Assembly: GCF_000504205.1 (NCBI RefSeq)
Contig: NZ_AZAJ01000001.1
Location: 2,640,879-2,704,878 of the forward strand
Direction of reading: 5' to 3'
Length of the DNA stretch: 64,000 nt
DNA from: Methanolobus tindarius DSM 2278
GTDB taxonomy: Archaea; Halobacteriota; Methanosarcinia; Methanosarcinales; Methanosarcinaceae
Below are positions 1-10,955 of the stretch, one piece after another. Each line of letters begins with the position of its first letter. Position 1 is the first letter of the stretch. Made by a program: the position numbers and the translations under genes. Below the pieces are notes generated by a model. That model was not told the origin of the DNA, searched no databases, and saw only the letters and a list, made by a program, of their open reading frames with translations.

Positions 1-192
1 GTCCTTCAGTATTTCTCCGTCTTTGTAAGCAGCCTGTGCAGGAGGTGTCTTATCTTCATGGCCGCCGCAAAATACACAACTGCCTGCTTTCATATCCTCG
101 CCACAGGCTTTCGGTGCGGATGGCCTTTTGGCTCTTCCGGTTGCTATTATGCAGTACTCATCAAGGAAATAGTGTTTACGTATTTCGGACAT
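1..192 (-). CDS. galT: Galactose-1-phosphate (hexose-1-phosphate) uridylyltransferase, N-terminal part
   Basis: Only the first 64 codons lie in the window; the gene runs off the left edge. The visible N-terminus reads MSEIRKHYFLDEY followed by IIATGRAKRP, a CVFCGGHE zinc-type cysteine cluster and a TPP motif, the pattern of the GalT/HIT-superfamily uridylyltransferases that exchange UMP between UDP-glucose and hexose 1-phosphate. The ATG (192-190) is preceded by GGAGTGA, which overlaps the end of the glycogen synthase gene; only 3 bp separate the two genes, so they are very probably co-transcribed and translationally coupled. The pairing points to sugar-nucleotide supply for glycogen or surface glycans. 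The C-terminal catalytic His-Pro-His cannot be checked here. Confidence 0.85.
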   Translation of the reverse strand, partial: MSEIRKHYFLDEYCIIATGRAKRPSAPKACGEDMKAGSCVFCGGHEDKTPPAQAAYKDGEILKD

Positions 193-195
193 GTC

Positions 196-2001
196 TCACT
201 CCATTCTTGTTCCGGTTAAAAGCTCATAATACGTCTTTATTGGTTCTTCCCAGTTCATGTCCTTTGCAAGGAGATTTGCTTCCTGGCAAAGAAGGTTGTA
301 CTTTACTTTATCATCTGTAAATGTGTCAATGAAATAATCCATTGCAAGAGCGTAATCTGCAATTGATTCCAGGTACGGGATATTGATGTTGTCAACAACG
401 ATGACTCCTCCCATTCCCATGACAAGTCTTTTTAAGGTCTTGAGAGCATCACTGAATCCGCATATCTTACTTACGATACTAGGGGTTGCTTCTTTTCCTG
501 CTTCAAGTCCTGTAAGAAGGAAAGGTTCGTATTTTGACGGGAAAACACCGGCAATACATCCTGCCATGAGTTCATCAGATCTCATGTTAAGTCCGCCGTC
601 ATGATCAGATATCCACTGCGGATACAGGACAGCTGAGACGTGCCTGCTGCCATCTGTCAGTCTTGAACATTCCAGACCCCTGGCTTTGATCATCTGCTGG
701 AGGCGTATTTCTTCACCCACAAGCGCTTCTTCAGGAAGGTTAATAGGGAAATTCTCCGGTGGATTTGTTTTCGGACCGTGTGCTGCTATTATGAAGCATA
801 CCACACGGTATTTATCATCTAAATGTCCTGCATCAATCTCAACCTTGACCATCCTGTCAAGCAGGACAAGTGAATCCAGCAGGTCAGGATAACCTTTGTT
901 CTCGATCTCAATACGCGATATTGAAAAAATAGGTATTATCTTTTCAGGTGGTATTACCTTACCATTGTATACAGCGTACAACTTATCAGAAAGGAAGTTT
1001 TGGATTCTGTCCCGGCAATCTGTTTTTTTCCCCCATTCAATATCTTCTTCCTCATCATTATCAATTCCATTGCGGACAACGATAGAATCAATTCCATAGA
1101 AGAGTTTTATTTCCTTGCGTGTTGAATCCCCAACAGCAGTGACAACATCAGCAAATCCTGATAATGATTCCAGTTTGGCAAAGTTTACCGGCACGCCACT
1201 GTCCCAGGAGCTGTCATTTTCCCTGATCTTCTGTATGGATTTGTGTCCTGAAGATCTTCCCGGAAGTGTTGCATGGTATGTTGCAACGCTTTTGACACTG
1301 ATTCCAAGTTTTTTAAGCCTTGCAAGTGCATAGAATACACCAAACTCATGACAATGAAGTGAAACGTGTACTTCCGGCATAAGAGATGCAGCAAATTCGG
1401 AAATTGCCTTGTCTCCATATTCTTCGGAACTGGAGTCCTTTGATGTTACAAGTTCTTTTACAAATTCAGAGATGGCATAGGATAAATTAACATAATGACT
1501 GTATTCCATGCCGTTGCCCATATTCTCATAAGCCATAGAATCCAGGCCAATCAGATCAAATGCTTCTCCTTTGATGGCATTTGCAAGGCATGTTTCTTCT
1601 CCTTTGTATTCCACACTGAAACGGCAAAAATCATTTGTCTTGAACATCAGGTGAATTATTCTCACATCATGGACAACTTCAACACCCGGAAATACTTCAA
1701 TACCTTTTGTTTTCAGGTTTTCGATAGCTTCAAAGATAGGACCTTCAGGTTCCAGTTCTTCCATATAACTCATATCTGTGATACGGTTAAGCCCTTTGTT
1801 CCAGTCCGAGCCACTATGACCATAGTAAGGTCCGGCAACAATTATTGTAGGAGCCGGTTTTTCTTCAATGACTCCTTTTGATATCAGACTTGCAAGACTC
1901 TTTGCTTCGGCATCAATAACATTCCAGATGCCGCCCATCTTATTGGACTTTGGACCTGCTTCTTCTCCTGCGATAATTATACATTTGCTTTCCAGCATCA
2001 T
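196..2001 (-). CDS. Glycogen synthase, GT3-like family
   Basis: 601-residue cytoplasmic glycosyltransferase. The N-terminal KMGGIWNVIDAEAK motif matches the KVGGIxTVI nucleotide-sugar loop of GT3 (eukaryote/archaeal-type) glycogen synthases. A central SLHCHEFG segment and the C-terminal FPSKYEPFLLTGLEAG segment (around residues 480-495, two glutamates) correspond to the GT-B donor site. Length fits archaeal GT3 enzymes. It would transfer glucose from UDP- or ADP-glucose to a growing alpha-1,4-glucan. First gene of a unit with galT. The ATG at 2001 follows GGGAGACGGG. The upstream intergenic region is shared with a divergent sensor kinase. Substrate specificity is inferred from family only. 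Confidence 0.8.
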   Translation of the reverse strand: MMLESKCIIIAGEEAGPKSNKMGGIWNVIDAEAKSLASLISKGVIEEKPAPTIIVAGPYYGHSGSDWNKGLNRITDMSYMEELEPEGPIFEAIENLKTKGIEVFPGVEVVHDVRIIHLMFKTNDFCRFSVEYKGEETCLANAIKGEAFDLIGLDSMAYENMGNGMEYSHYVNLSYAISEFVKELVTSKDSSSEEYGDKAISEFAASLMPEVHVSLHCHEFGVFYALARLKKLGISVKSVATYHATLPGRSSGHKSIQKIRENDSSWDSGVPVNFAKLESLSGFADVVTAVGDSTRKEIKLFYGIDSIVVRNGIDNDEEEDIEWGKKTDCRDRIQNFLSDKLYAVYNGKVIPPEKIIPIFSISRIEIENKGYPDLLDSLVLLDRMVKVEIDAGHLDDKYRVVCFIIAAHGPKTNPPENFPINLPEEALVGEEIRLQQMIKARGLECSRLTDGSRHVSAVLYPQWISDHDGGLNMRSDELMAGCIAGVFPSKYEPFLLTGLEAGKEATPSIVSKICGFSDALKTLKRLVMGMGGVIVVDNINIPYLESIADYALAMDYFIDTFTDDKVKYNLLCQEANLLAKDMNWEEPIKTYYELLTGTRME

Positions 2002-2073
2002 TCCCGTCTCCCTTAATTATCTTATGTTCTAAATAGAGTTTCGATTATATATGAAAATAACTGAAAATCTATG

Positions 2074-2110
2074 ATTGTTAACTGTTCTTTTATTTTTAGA
2101 AGTTAACAAT
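2074..2110. promoter_or_regulatory. 10-bp perfect inverted repeat between divergent genes (operator-like)
   Basis: ATTGTTAACT at 2074-2083 is the exact reverse complement of AGTTAACAAT at 2101-2110, with a 17-bp spacer. Each arm contains the palindrome GTTAAC. It sits in the 242-bp region between the glycogen synthase (leftward) and the hybrid kinase (rightward), about one helical turn upstream of AT-rich TATA-like tracts at 2110-2155. It could be an operator for either promoter or a hairpin in the leader of the leftward transcript. No regulator is identified. Confidence 0.4.
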
Positions 2111-2243
2111 TATATATTATTATTCATACTATTATATTTATAGTATATACTGAAGCAATTCCTTGGATACTTAAATTATCTCCATAATCATCACAGTTAT
2201 TCAATATCAAATTCAGATAGAATTAGATATTCTGGCAGGAAAA

Positions 2244-5200
2244 ATGGTCATACGGAATAACAATAATACTCTCCCTGATACGCATCAGAAAAATGATGAA
2301 GGTTACAGGTCATTATTTGACAATAACCATGCAGTAATGGTGCTGTTTGATCCCGAAACTGCAAACATAGTTGACGCAAACAATGCAGCTTGCAGTTTTT
2401 ACGGATGGAAGCATGATGAACTGGTTACGAAAAAAATATTCGATATAGCCATGCTACCCGAGCAGGAAATTATTTCTTCAATTGAAATGGCCGTAAACGA
2501 GGAACAAAACAGATTTGTTTCTAAAGATAAACTTGCAAATGGTGATGTTCGGGATGTAGAAATCTATGCAATACCAGTTAATATCGGAGGAAAAAACCTT
2601 TTATGTGCAATCGTCAATGATGTAACTGAGGATATTAAAGTACACGAAGAGCTGACAAGAAGCCAGATTAAATATCGTTTGCTTGCAGACACAACTTTTG
2701 AAGGCATAGTAATTCATGATAATGGAATTACACTGGATGCCAATAGTGCAGTTTCACGTGTAACAGGATATGGATTAGATGAAGTTATTGGTAAGAATAT
2801 CCTGAAACTTCTGATTCATCCTGATGACCTGAATATAGTTTTTGTGAACATAGCTAATGATAATACTAAGCCTTATGAAGTCCGTTCCATAAAAAAAGAC
2901 GGAACTGTTTTTCCAATTGAAATCGAAGCACACAGTATGATGCATAATGGCAAGCAGATTCGTGTGGCTGCAGTTCGTGATATTACCGAACGTAAACTCA
3001 CTGAAGCAAAACTGGAAAATGAACGTATTCTGCTTAAAGGTCTTCTGGATTCCATTCCTGATATGATCTTCTTTAAAAACACCGAAGGAGAATATCTGGG
3101 ATGCAATCCTGAATTTTCGAAGTTTACAGGCAAAGACAGGGAAGAAATTATCGGGCTAACTTCGTATGACATATTCAGCAAGGAAAAAGCTGATATTTTC
3201 ACTAAAAATGATGAATTGGCTATCAGGGAAGGAAAAGTAAGATCCGATAAGCTGTGGGAAAAATATCCTGATGGTACAGATATTCTGCTTGATCTGATTA
3301 AAGCTCCTCTTATTGATCATTCAGGAAAGATAATCGGTATTGTTGGTGTTGGACATGACATTACTGATAACTGGAAGGCTGAGCAAACCATCAAAGAGAT
3401 AAATTATCTGAATCAGTCGACCCTTGATTCACTTGATGCAAATGTCTGTGTCCTTGATGAAAAAGGTATCATTATTAAAACAAATTCATCCTGGAAGAAA
3501 TTTGCCGGCATCAATGAAGAGCTGAGTAATAAATTCAGCGAAGGAAAAAATATTCTTCATTCACTCAGGGAATCCAATGAAGTGTTTTATGGTGGTACCC
3601 TGGATTTTGCCAATGGTATTGAAAGTGTGATGCAGGGATATGAGGATTATTTTGAAGTCGAGTTCCTCTGTCCTTTTGTAGATTATGAACAGTGGTTTGT
3701 AACAAAAGTCCGTCCATTTGCCAGCATAGAAGTTTTTCCACGCAAAGTTGTAATTTCCCGCCTGGATATAACGGATATCAAAATTGCAGAGAAGAAATTA
3801 AAGGAATACAACGAAAAGCTGAAACTTAAGAACAAGGAACTTGATGAGGCTTTAATGATTGCGGAAGAAGCCACAAGGGCAAAAAGTGAGTTCCTGGCCA
3901 ATATGTCTCATGAGATCCGCACACCAATGAATGGTGTAATCGGAATGACGACACTCCTCCTCAGTACTGATCTGGATGAAGAGCAGAAACATTATGTTGA
4001 TACTGTTCAGAAAAGCGGTGATGCCCTGCTTGAGCTTATCAACGATATTCTTGATATTTCAAAGATAGAAGCAAGAAAATTTGAAATTGAGGAGCTGCCG
4101 ATTGAGCTGAATGATGTTCTTGAGGAAGTTGCTTCACTTTTAGCTGTTAAAGCTCATGACAAAAACCTTGAATTCATATGTGCAGCTGATCCGGATGTTC
4201 CTGGCAATATAATTGCAGATCCGGTCAGATTAAAGCAAATTCTTATAAATCTTGGTGGAAATGCCATTAAGTTTACGCATGAGGGGGAAGTTGTAATCAA
4301 TGTTTCTCTTGTATCAGAGAATGATTCGCAAACAACATTACTTTTCTCTGTAAAAGATACAGGAATTGGTATTCCTGAAGATAAAACAGGTGTCCTTTTT
4401 ACAAAATTCAGTCAGGTAGATGCTTCCACTACCAGAAATTACGGTGGCACAGGTCTTGGACTTGCCATTTCAAAAGAGCTTGTTGAAATGATGAACGGGA
4501 CAATCGGAGTGAACAGTGAACCGGAGAAAGGTTCGCAATTCTGGTTTAAAATCTCATTCACCAAACATTCAAAAGTAAAGACCAGGCCAAAGAACTGCAA
4601 CAGCATGAAAAACAGCCGTGTTCTTGTTGTTGATGATAATGCTACAAATCGTGAGTATCTTGTAAAATTACTGGGATCATGGGGAATGATTGCAGAGGAA
4701 GCAGCAGATGGGCCGGAAGCACTTCTTGCACTATTAAAATCCAGTCAGAAAGATATGTCTTTCCGGCTAATACTGCTGGATATGAATATGCCTGAAATGG
4801 ATGGTCTGTCTCTTGGGAAAATAATCAAGTCTGAAGAGAAACTTCGTGACATTTCGCTGGTAATACTTAGTTCCCTGGGAAAACCTGAAGAATCATGGGC
4901 GGAACTTAAAGAGACTTTTGATGCATATATTACAAAACCTGTGAAGGCTTCTGAACTTTATAATAAATTGTGTGCAATCTATGGTGATGGTTATGAGTTG
5001 CAGGAGTCAATCTCATCTAATATGGATTCTTCATCTTCATCCGGAAAATTGCCTGACATTAACGCCAGCATACTTCTTGTAGAGGACAATGTGGTAAACC
5101 AGCATGTTGCGCAAAGTATGTTACAAAAACTCGGACTGGATGTGGAAATTGCAGATAATGGTATGGAAGCCATTGAAGCTCTCAAAAAGAAAAAATATGA

Positions 5201-5810
5201 TCTTATATTCATGGATGTCCAGATGCCTGTAATGGACGGCCCGGAAGCAACAAGAAACATAAGAAAGATGCAGGGAGCCAGTGGAAAACATACCACTATT
5301 ATTGCCATGACTGCTCATGCAATGAAGGATGACCGTCAGCGTTGTCTGAAAGCAGGTATGGATGACTATATATCAAAACCAATAAAGATCCAGTCACTTA
5401 TTGATACTCTTGATTACTGGCTCATAAAAAAACATCCGGAATTACAACAGGATGGTTCTTTATCTGTAAAGCCGGAAAATTCAGAACTTATTTTTGATGA
5501 TAAATTACTTCTGGAAAACACAATGGACGATATTCAACTAGCAAGAAAAGTAATCTCTATTTTTATGAATAATGCAAACCGGCAATTAGAATCTCTGAAA
5601 ACTGCCATTCTTACCGGGAATGATGACATTGAAAATCTTGCTCACACATTTAAAGGCGCCAGTGCAAGTGTAGGCGGGATGTCGCTCAGCAATTTTGTTG
5701 CAGATATAGAAGCTGAAGCCAAATCCGGTAATGGTTCAGGCATGCAGGATATGATTCCTGAACTTGACCGAAGATATGAGGAATTGCTGGATAAGCTGAA
5801 ACAACTTTAA
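2244..5810 (+). CDS. Hybrid histidine kinase, four PAS domains, two receivers and HPt
   Basis: 1188 residues, no membrane segment, so a soluble sensor. Order: PAS at about 20-130, 140-255, 265-385 and 395-520; coiled coil 520-550; HisKA with phospho-acceptor His556 in NMSHEIRTP; HATPase about 660-780 with DTGIGI and GGTGLGL motifs; receiver 1 with Asp797/798, Asp846 and Lys898; receiver 2 with Glu947/Asp948, Asp991 and Lys1045; C-terminal HPt with His1134 in AHTFKGA. The whole His-Asp-His relay is in one chain, with no separate output protein next door. AGGAAAA precedes the ATG. It is a paralogue of the next gene, which lacks the two middle PAS domains. The signal is unknown; methanogen PAS kinases are often redox sensors, which is only a possibility here. 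Confidence 0.9.
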   Translation: MVIRNNNNTLPDTHQKNDEGYRSLFDNNHAVMVLFDPETANIVDANNAACSFYGWKHDELVTKKIFDIAMLPEQEIISSIEMAVNEEQNRFVSKDKLANGDVRDVEIYAIPVNIGGKNLLCAIVNDVTEDIKVHEELTRSQIKYRLLADTTFEGIVIHDNGITLDANSAVSRVTGYGLDEVIGKNILKLLIHPDDLNIVFVNIANDNTKPYEVRSIKKDGTVFPIEIEAHSMMHNGKQIRVAAVRDITERKLTEAKLENERILLKGLLDSIPDMIFFKNTEGEYLGCNPEFSKFTGKDREEIIGLTSYDIFSKEKADIFTKNDELAIREGKVRSDKLWEKYPDGTDILLDLIKAPLIDHSGKIIGIVGVGHDITDNWKAEQTIKEINYLNQSTLDSLDANVCVLDEKGIIIKTNSSWKKFAGINEELSNKFSEGKNILHSLRESNEVFYGGTLDFANGIESVMQGYEDYFEVEFLCPFVDYEQWFVTKVRPFASIEVFPRKVVISRLDITDIKIAEKKLKEYNEKLKLKNKELDEALMIAEEATRAKSEFLANMSHEIRTPMNGVIGMTTLLLSTDLDEEQKHYVDTVQKSGDALLELINDILDISKIEARKFEIEELPIELNDVLEEVASLLAVKAHDKNLEFICAADPDVPGNIIADPVRLKQILINLGGNAIKFTHEGEVVINVSLVSENDSQTTLLFSVKDTGIGIPEDKTGVLFTKFSQVDASTTRNYGGTGLGLAISKELVEMMNGTIGVNSEPEKGSQFWFKISFTKHSKVKTRPKNCNSMKNSRVLVVDDNATNREYLVKLLGSWGMIAEEAADGPEALLALLKSSQKDMSFRLILLDMNMPEMDGLSLGKIIKSEEKLRDISLVILSSLGKPEESWAELKETFDAYITKPVKASELYNKLCAIYGDGYELQESISSNMDSSSSSGKLPDINASILLVEDNVVNQHVAQSMLQKLGLDVEIADNGMEAIEALKKKKYDLIFMDVQMPVMDGPEATRNIRKMQGASGKHTTIIAMTAHAMKDDRQRCLKAGMDDYISKPIKIQSLIDTLDYWLIKKHPELQQDGSLSVKPENSELIFDDKLLLENTMDDIQLARKVISIFMNNANRQLESLKTAILTGNDDIENLAHTFKGASASVGGMSLSNFVADIEAEAKSGNGSGMQDMIPELDRRYEELLDKLKQL

Positions 5811-6002
5811 TAGATGTGGCTCAGCATACATTTTCATTGATAATTATATTTAATTAGATACTTTTATTTACTATTTTATTAATATATTATATGCTTGAAT
5901 ATAATCAGATTTCTATGTGAAATTATACCTGTACTTTTGTATTTATAGTAACTTCATGGTTTCTGATTAGTTTTACAGGTACGATGTATAGTAGGTATTG
6001 GT

Positions 6003-8765
6003 ATGCACACTGAAGATGGGCAAAAAGAGTCCAAAACAGATTACAGGTCATTGTTTGAAAACGACTATATTATCATGTTTTTACTTGACCCGGAAACAGC
6101 AGATATTGTTGATGCTAATAGTGCTGCATGCAACTTTTACGGATACTCTCGTGACGAGTTTCTCAGTAAAAAGATACTTGATATCAGTGCATCGTCCCCT
6201 GAAGAATTGATTGATGACTTGAATAAAGCAAAACATGAAACTAAAAATCATTTTTTTTATGAACATAAACTTGCCAATGGTAATTTACATCATGTTGAAG
6301 TTCACTTATTCCCTGTTTTAGTAGATTCCAAATATTTGCTTTATTCTGTAGTCCGCAGTATAGTTGAGCGTAATAGAAACTGTAGCAACCTACTTCAAAG
6401 CCAGATGAAGTATCGCATGCTTGCAGATGCAACTTTTGAGGCTATACTTATTCATGATAACGGTGTCATACTGGAGTCTAATAAAGCAATAAAAAAGATT
6501 CTAGGTTATGATTCCAGAACTATTATTGGAAAAAACCTCTTAAAAATGGTAATTCACCCGGATTGTGTTGAAAAGGTGATGAGTAACATTTCATCCGGCT
6601 ATTCAAAACCTTATGAAGTTTATTGCATTAAAAAGGATGAAACCATAGTTCCTGTAGAAATTCTGGCTCACAATATTGCATATAATGGTAAAAATGTTCG
6701 GGTAGCTGCCATTCGGGATATCAGTGACCGCAAGCTTGCAGAAAAAAAGATAAAAGAATATTATGAAAAACTGGAACTAAAAAATCAGGAACTAGATGAA
6801 GCTCTAATCAAGGCTGAAGTGGCAACCAGGACAAAAAGTGAGTTTCTGGCAAATATGTCACATGAGATACGCACACCGATGAATGGTGTAATCGGAATGA
6901 CAACCCTGCTTATTGAAACGGAGCTCAGTGAAGAACAGCAGCAATATGTAAATACCATTCAAACAAGCGGTGAAGCCCTGCTTGAACTTATAAACGATAT
7001 ACTTGACATTTCAAAGATAGAAGCTGGAAAACTGGAGTTTGAGCATCTGGCTATAAATCTGAATGACATCTTTGAGGAACTCGGTTTGCTTCTGGGTGTG
7101 AAAGCTAATGATAACGGTATTGAACTGATATGTTCACCTGAACCCGATGTGCCAACTAATATAGTTGCAGATCCTTCCCGGTTAAAACAGATACTGATAA
7201 ATCTTGCAGGGAATGCTATTAAGTTCACCCACAATGGCGAAGTTGTGGTAACCGCTTCCATAATTTCAGAATCTGATTCAGATGTAACTCTGCGTTTTTC
7301 GGTAAAAGATACTGGCATTGGTATCCCAGAAGATAAACTCAATCTTCTCTTCGATAAGTTCAGTCAGGTGGACACTTCCACCACACGTAACTATGGAGGT
7401 ACAGGCCTTGGACTTGCAATATCCAGGGAACTTGTTGAGCAAATGGATGGTACAATTGGTGTTAACAGTGAAGCAGGAAAAGGTTCTGAATTCTGGTTCC
7501 AGATTCGGTTTGATAAACATTCCGAAATTAAGAGTGTGAGGAAACACTGTTCAAGGATCGAAGATGTTCGTGTGCTTATAGTTGATGACAATAAATCAAG
7601 TCGCAGCTTACTTACAAAAACACTTAGTTCGTGGGGCCTGGATGTGGAAGAGGCTGAAGACGGACCTGCAGCAGTTATTGCTCTTTCTGAGGCGCACGAA
7701 TCACAGAAACCTTTTACAGTCGCTTTAATTGATATGGATATGCCAAAAATGGATGGTGAATATCTTGCACGCATTATCAAATCAGATTCAAGAAACAGTG
7801 AAATATCCCTTGTAGTCTTAAGCTCTGCAATTCCACATTCTGATTCATGGTCTGTACTCAATTCTTATTTTGAAACATATATTACAAAGCCGGTAAGAAC
7901 TTCCGATCTTTGCTCCAAACTGTATTCAGTAGTTCATGAAGGTGCTCAGCTACCTGAACAACAGTCACAGGATGATGATTCTGATATTAATAAATTCAAA
8001 AATACCGGTGCAAAGATCCTGCTTGTAGAGGACAATGTGGTAAATCAGCAGGTAGCACTTGGAATGATTAAAAAACTGGGTTTAAATGCTGACATTGTTA
8101 ATAATGGCCTGGAAGCAATAGAGGCTTTCAAATCACCAGAATATGATCTTGTGTTTATGGATGTTCAAATGCCGAAAATGAACGGTATGGAAGCAACTAA
8201 GAAGATTCGAATAATAGAAGCTTCCACTTCTAGTCATATCCCGATAATAGCCATGACTGCCCATGCAATGAAAGATGACCGGAAGCACTGCCTAGAAGCA
8301 GGTATGGATGATTATATATCTAAACCGATAAAGATCCAGTCACTTATTCATACACTTGATTACTGGCTGATAAAAAAGCAGGATATGGCCGAAAAAGATA
8401 CTTCATCATCTGTTAAAGAAAAAGAAACAGATCTTATTTTCGATAGCAAACTGCTTATGGATAACACAATGAATGACCTGGAACTTTCCAGGCGTGTGAT
8501 TTCTATTTTCTTAAATAATGCCCCGCGCCAGCTGGAAAATCTTAAAAATTCAATTCAGAACCAATCAGAGGATATCGTTGAAAAGGCTCACACTTTCAAG
8601 GGAGCTACTGCAAGTGTCGGGGGTATGTCACTGAGTAAATATGTTGCAGAAATAGAAGCTGAAGCCAGATCAGGTAATTCTGTAAATATTGGATCTCTGA
8701 GAAAAAAAGTTCCTGAACTTGAAAGGCGATACGAAACTCTGGTGGAAGAATTGAAAAAACTGTGA
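6003..8765 (+). CDS. Hybrid histidine kinase, two PAS domains, two receivers and HPt
   Basis: 920-residue soluble paralogue of the preceding gene, 192 bp downstream in the same direction. Order: PAS about 12-125 and 130-245; coiled coil 245-280; HisKA with His287 in NMSHEIRTP; HATPase about 390-510; receiver 1 with Asp528/529, Asp577 and Lys629; receiver 2 with Glu676/Asp677, Asp720 and Lys774; HPt with His863 in AHTFKGA. All phosphorelay residues are intact. Identity with the neighbour is highest over the kinase core and HPt and lower over the PAS part. The ATG at 6003 has only a weak Shine-Dalgarno; the AT-rich gap contains TATA-like tracts (5845-5900), so it may have its own promoter. Confidence 0.9.
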   Translation: MHTEDGQKESKTDYRSLFENDYIIMFLLDPETADIVDANSAACNFYGYSRDEFLSKKILDISASSPEELIDDLNKAKHETKNHFFYEHKLANGNLHHVEVHLFPVLVDSKYLLYSVVRSIVERNRNCSNLLQSQMKYRMLADATFEAILIHDNGVILESNKAIKKILGYDSRTIIGKNLLKMVIHPDCVEKVMSNISSGYSKPYEVYCIKKDETIVPVEILAHNIAYNGKNVRVAAIRDISDRKLAEKKIKEYYEKLELKNQELDEALIKAEVATRTKSEFLANMSHEIRTPMNGVIGMTTLLIETELSEEQQQYVNTIQTSGEALLELINDILDISKIEAGKLEFEHLAINLNDIFEELGLLLGVKANDNGIELICSPEPDVPTNIVADPSRLKQILINLAGNAIKFTHNGEVVVTASIISESDSDVTLRFSVKDTGIGIPEDKLNLLFDKFSQVDTSTTRNYGGTGLGLAISRELVEQMDGTIGVNSEAGKGSEFWFQIRFDKHSEIKSVRKHCSRIEDVRVLIVDDNKSSRSLLTKTLSSWGLDVEEAEDGPAAVIALSEAHESQKPFTVALIDMDMPKMDGEYLARIIKSDSRNSEISLVVLSSAIPHSDSWSVLNSYFETYITKPVRTSDLCSKLYSVVHEGAQLPEQQSQDDDSDINKFKNTGAKILLVEDNVVNQQVALGMIKKLGLNADIVNNGLEAIEAFKSPEYDLVFMDVQMPKMNGMEATKKIRIIEASTSSHIPIIAMTAHAMKDDRKHCLEAGMDDYISKPIKIQSLIHTLDYWLIKKQDMAEKDTSSSVKEKETDLIFDSKLLMDNTMNDLELSRRVISIFLNNAPRQLENLKNSIQNQSEDIVEKAHTFKGATASVGGMSLSKYVAEIEAEARSGNSVNIGSLRKKVPELERRYETLVEELKKL

Positions 8766-8878
8766 GTTAAATCAGTTAACTGAAACTTCCTTTTAATTAA
8801 AATTATCAGAAAAGCTTTTTATTAACCTTGAAACCATTATTTAACAATACTTTTGAAACTGCATTAGCGGAATAAAAC

Positions 8879-9904
8879 ATGAATGAACTAATTGTATGGT
8901 TTTTGATATTTTTATGTCTGATTCAGTCCGGTGTTTTTTCCGGTCTGACCATTGGAATGTTTGGGCTCAGTCGTCTTCGTCTTGAAATAGAAGCAGAGGC
9001 TAAAAATGAGAACGCCAGAAAAGTCCTTGCCCTGAGGCACAATTCCCACCTGTTACTTTCAACGCTTTTGTGGGGTAACGTGGGAATAAACGTACTCCTG
9101 GCACTGCTCACAAATTCAGTACTAACAGGAGCTTCAGCTTTTGCTTTCTCTACTGTCTTTATTACACTGTTTGGTGAAATAGCTCCGCAAGCATATTTTA
9201 CAAGAAACTCTCTGCGTCTGGGTGCTAAACTTTCACCCCTTGTGAAATTTTATACACTATTATTGTATCCAGTTGCAAAACCATCTGCAATGCTACTTGA
9301 TATGTGGCTTGGAAAAGAGAAACTGGAATACTTCAAGGAACGCTCCCTTGGAATAATGCTTAAAAAACACATCGTCTCTGAAAGCAGTGATATCGATCAC
9401 CTTGAAGGTCTTGGAGCTCTGAATTTCCTGTCAATTGATGACCTTTACATAAAACAGGAAGGTTCTGTTGTAGATCCTTTGAGTATCATATCCATGCCTA
9501 CTTTTAACGGCCTTGTGGTTTTTCCTGCAAGGGAAAGCCAGGAATTTGAGACTCTTCTTGGACAGATGGCTTCCAGTTCTAAAAAGTGGACTATAATTCT
9601 GGATGAGACAGGTGAACCTGTAATGGCAGTGGATTCGGGATCATTTCTCAGGGATGCTATTTACAAAAAGGATAATTTCAATCCCTACAAATACTGTCAT
9701 CATCCAATAGTTGTCCGCAACCCGGAAGAAAAACTGGGAAGCGTGCTCCATCGACTTACAGTTTATCCTGTAAATGCAGAGGATGACGTTATTGATGACG
9801 ATCTTATACTTTACTGGAACAGGGATGACCCTGAAAAGATGATAATAACCGGTTCTGATATACTGGGAAGACTTCTCAGGGGTATTGTGGTAAGGGTCGA
9901 GTGA
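8879..9904 (+). CDS. CNNM/DUF21 transmembrane-domain protein (CorC-like cation transporter)
   Basis: 341 residues. The first about 150 residues form the CNNM (DUF21) membrane domain with three to four hydrophobic segments, starting with FSGLTIGMFGLS and including the conserved GEIAPQA motif. The rest (about 185-341) occupies the place of the CBS-pair region of the CNNM/CorC family, which handles Mg2+/Co2+ export in bacteria and has archaeal members. The CBS repeats are not clearly recognisable by eye, so the cytosolic half may be divergent. Located in a block of membrane-transport genes with mscS and a P-type ATPase. Substrate is inferred from family. Confidence 0.75.
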   Translation: MNELIVWFLIFLCLIQSGVFSGLTIGMFGLSRLRLEIEAEAKNENARKVLALRHNSHLLLSTLLWGNVGINVLLALLTNSVLTGASAFAFSTVFITLFGEIAPQAYFTRNSLRLGAKLSPLVKFYTLLLYPVAKPSAMLLDMWLGKEKLEYFKERSLGIMLKKHIVSESSDIDHLEGLGALNFLSIDDLYIKQEGSVVDPLSIISMPTFNGLVVFPARESQEFETLLGQMASSSKKWTIILDETGEPVMAVDSGSFLRDAIYKKDNFNPYKYCHHPIVVRNPEEKLGSVLHRLTVYPVNAEDDVIDDDLILYWNRDDPEKMIITGSDILGRLLRGIVVRVE

Positions 9905-10022
9905 ACTGCTGTAATGTAAGAATGTATATAGGCAGAAGATATAATATTATTTCAGGAAGGATAGTATCAAATACATGAATAACTGACATTCATATGGATT
10001 TGTTTTGCAAAAGGGTGGTTAA

Positions 10023-10877
10023 GTGGCAGTGATACAGGATATTTTAGATAATGTTGGTCTCTGGGTAGATGCCGGAATAAATGTCCTGATAGTGCTCTTC
10101 ATCCTTTTGCTTATCAATGTATTTTTCACAATTCTCAGAACCAATCTGATGAAAAAAGCAAAGACCAAAAAACAACGTTCCAATATCAGGATATTTGGTC
10201 AGCTTTCAAGATATACCCTGTCACTTCTTGTTATCATATTGGCCATTCTTTCATCTTCAGGTGCCTGGTCCAGTTTTGGTGTGTTCCTTGGGTTGCTTTC
10301 AGCAGCCATCGGTTTTGCACTCCAGCAGCCGATTACAGGTATTGCTGCCTGGATAATGGTGGTTACAAAAAGACCTTTTGATATTGGTGACAGGATTATT
10401 ATAGGCGACGTAAAAGGAGATGTCGTTGACTTCAACCTGACACATGTGCATGTAATGGAGATCGGGGGTCTGATAACCGATGAAGAAAATTCCGGCAGGA
10501 CTATTATGGTTCCTAACTGGATGTTATTTGAGAAAAACATCATCAACTATACTTCAAATAACGATTTTGTGTTGCACAGTGTTATCGTGAATGTTACCTA
10601 TGAAAGCAACCTTGACCGTGCAATAGAGATAGCAGATCTTTCTGCAAGAAAATTCCTTGCAGGAACTATCAGTACCAGTCCGGGAGCCCCGAAAGTCAGG
10701 GTTGATTTCCAGGCAAGTGGTATTGATGTCCAGGTAAAGTATTTTTCACCTGCAAGGCAATTGCACGAATATTCCTCAAAGATTACAAAAGAGATCTTTG
10801 ACAGGATAAATGACGCTGAAGATGTTGAAATAGCCTATCCTCATACAGAGGTTGTCTTCAGGAAAAAGGCAATGTAG
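10023..10877 (+). CDS. MscS-family mechanosensitive channel
   Basis: 284 residues. Three hydrophobic segments (about 12-37, 60-82, 86-110), the last being a Gly/Ala-rich pore helix (LGLLSAAIGFALQQP) as in MscS TM3, then the beta domain (RPFDIGDRIIIGDVKGDVVDF) and an alpha-beta C-terminal domain. Starts at GTG 10023 behind AAAGGGTGG. MscS channels open under membrane tension and release solutes during hypo-osmotic shock. Stands 118 bp downstream of the CNNM gene and converges on the P-type ATPase gene (78-bp gap). Confidence 0.88.
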   Translation: MAVIQDILDNVGLWVDAGINVLIVLFILLLINVFFTILRTNLMKKAKTKKQRSNIRIFGQLSRYTLSLLVIILAILSSSGAWSSFGVFLGLLSAAIGFALQQPITGIAAWIMVVTKRPFDIGDRIIIGDVKGDVVDFNLTHVHVMEIGGLITDEENSGRTIMVPNWMLFEKNIINYTSNNDFVLHSVIVNVTYESNLDRAIEIADLSARKFLAGTISTSPGAPKVRVDFQASGIDVQVKYFSPARQLHEYSSKITKEIFDRINDAEDVEIAYPHTEVVFRKKAM

Positions 10878-10955
10878 GTATAACCATAAGTTTGCCCATT
10901 ATTTTACTTTAAGTTCAAACTGCAAATTTGGATTTACATACAATTATCCTGCAAA

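Noticed and set aside
36-1881. Several plus-strand open frames opposite the glycogen synthase gene
   Set aside because: They have no recognisable domain or ribosome site and are antisense to a clearly conserved protein.
4991-5308. Minus-strand open frames opposite the kinase receiver domains
   Set aside because: They are shadows created by the codon pattern of conserved receiver sequences and also appear in the paralogue.
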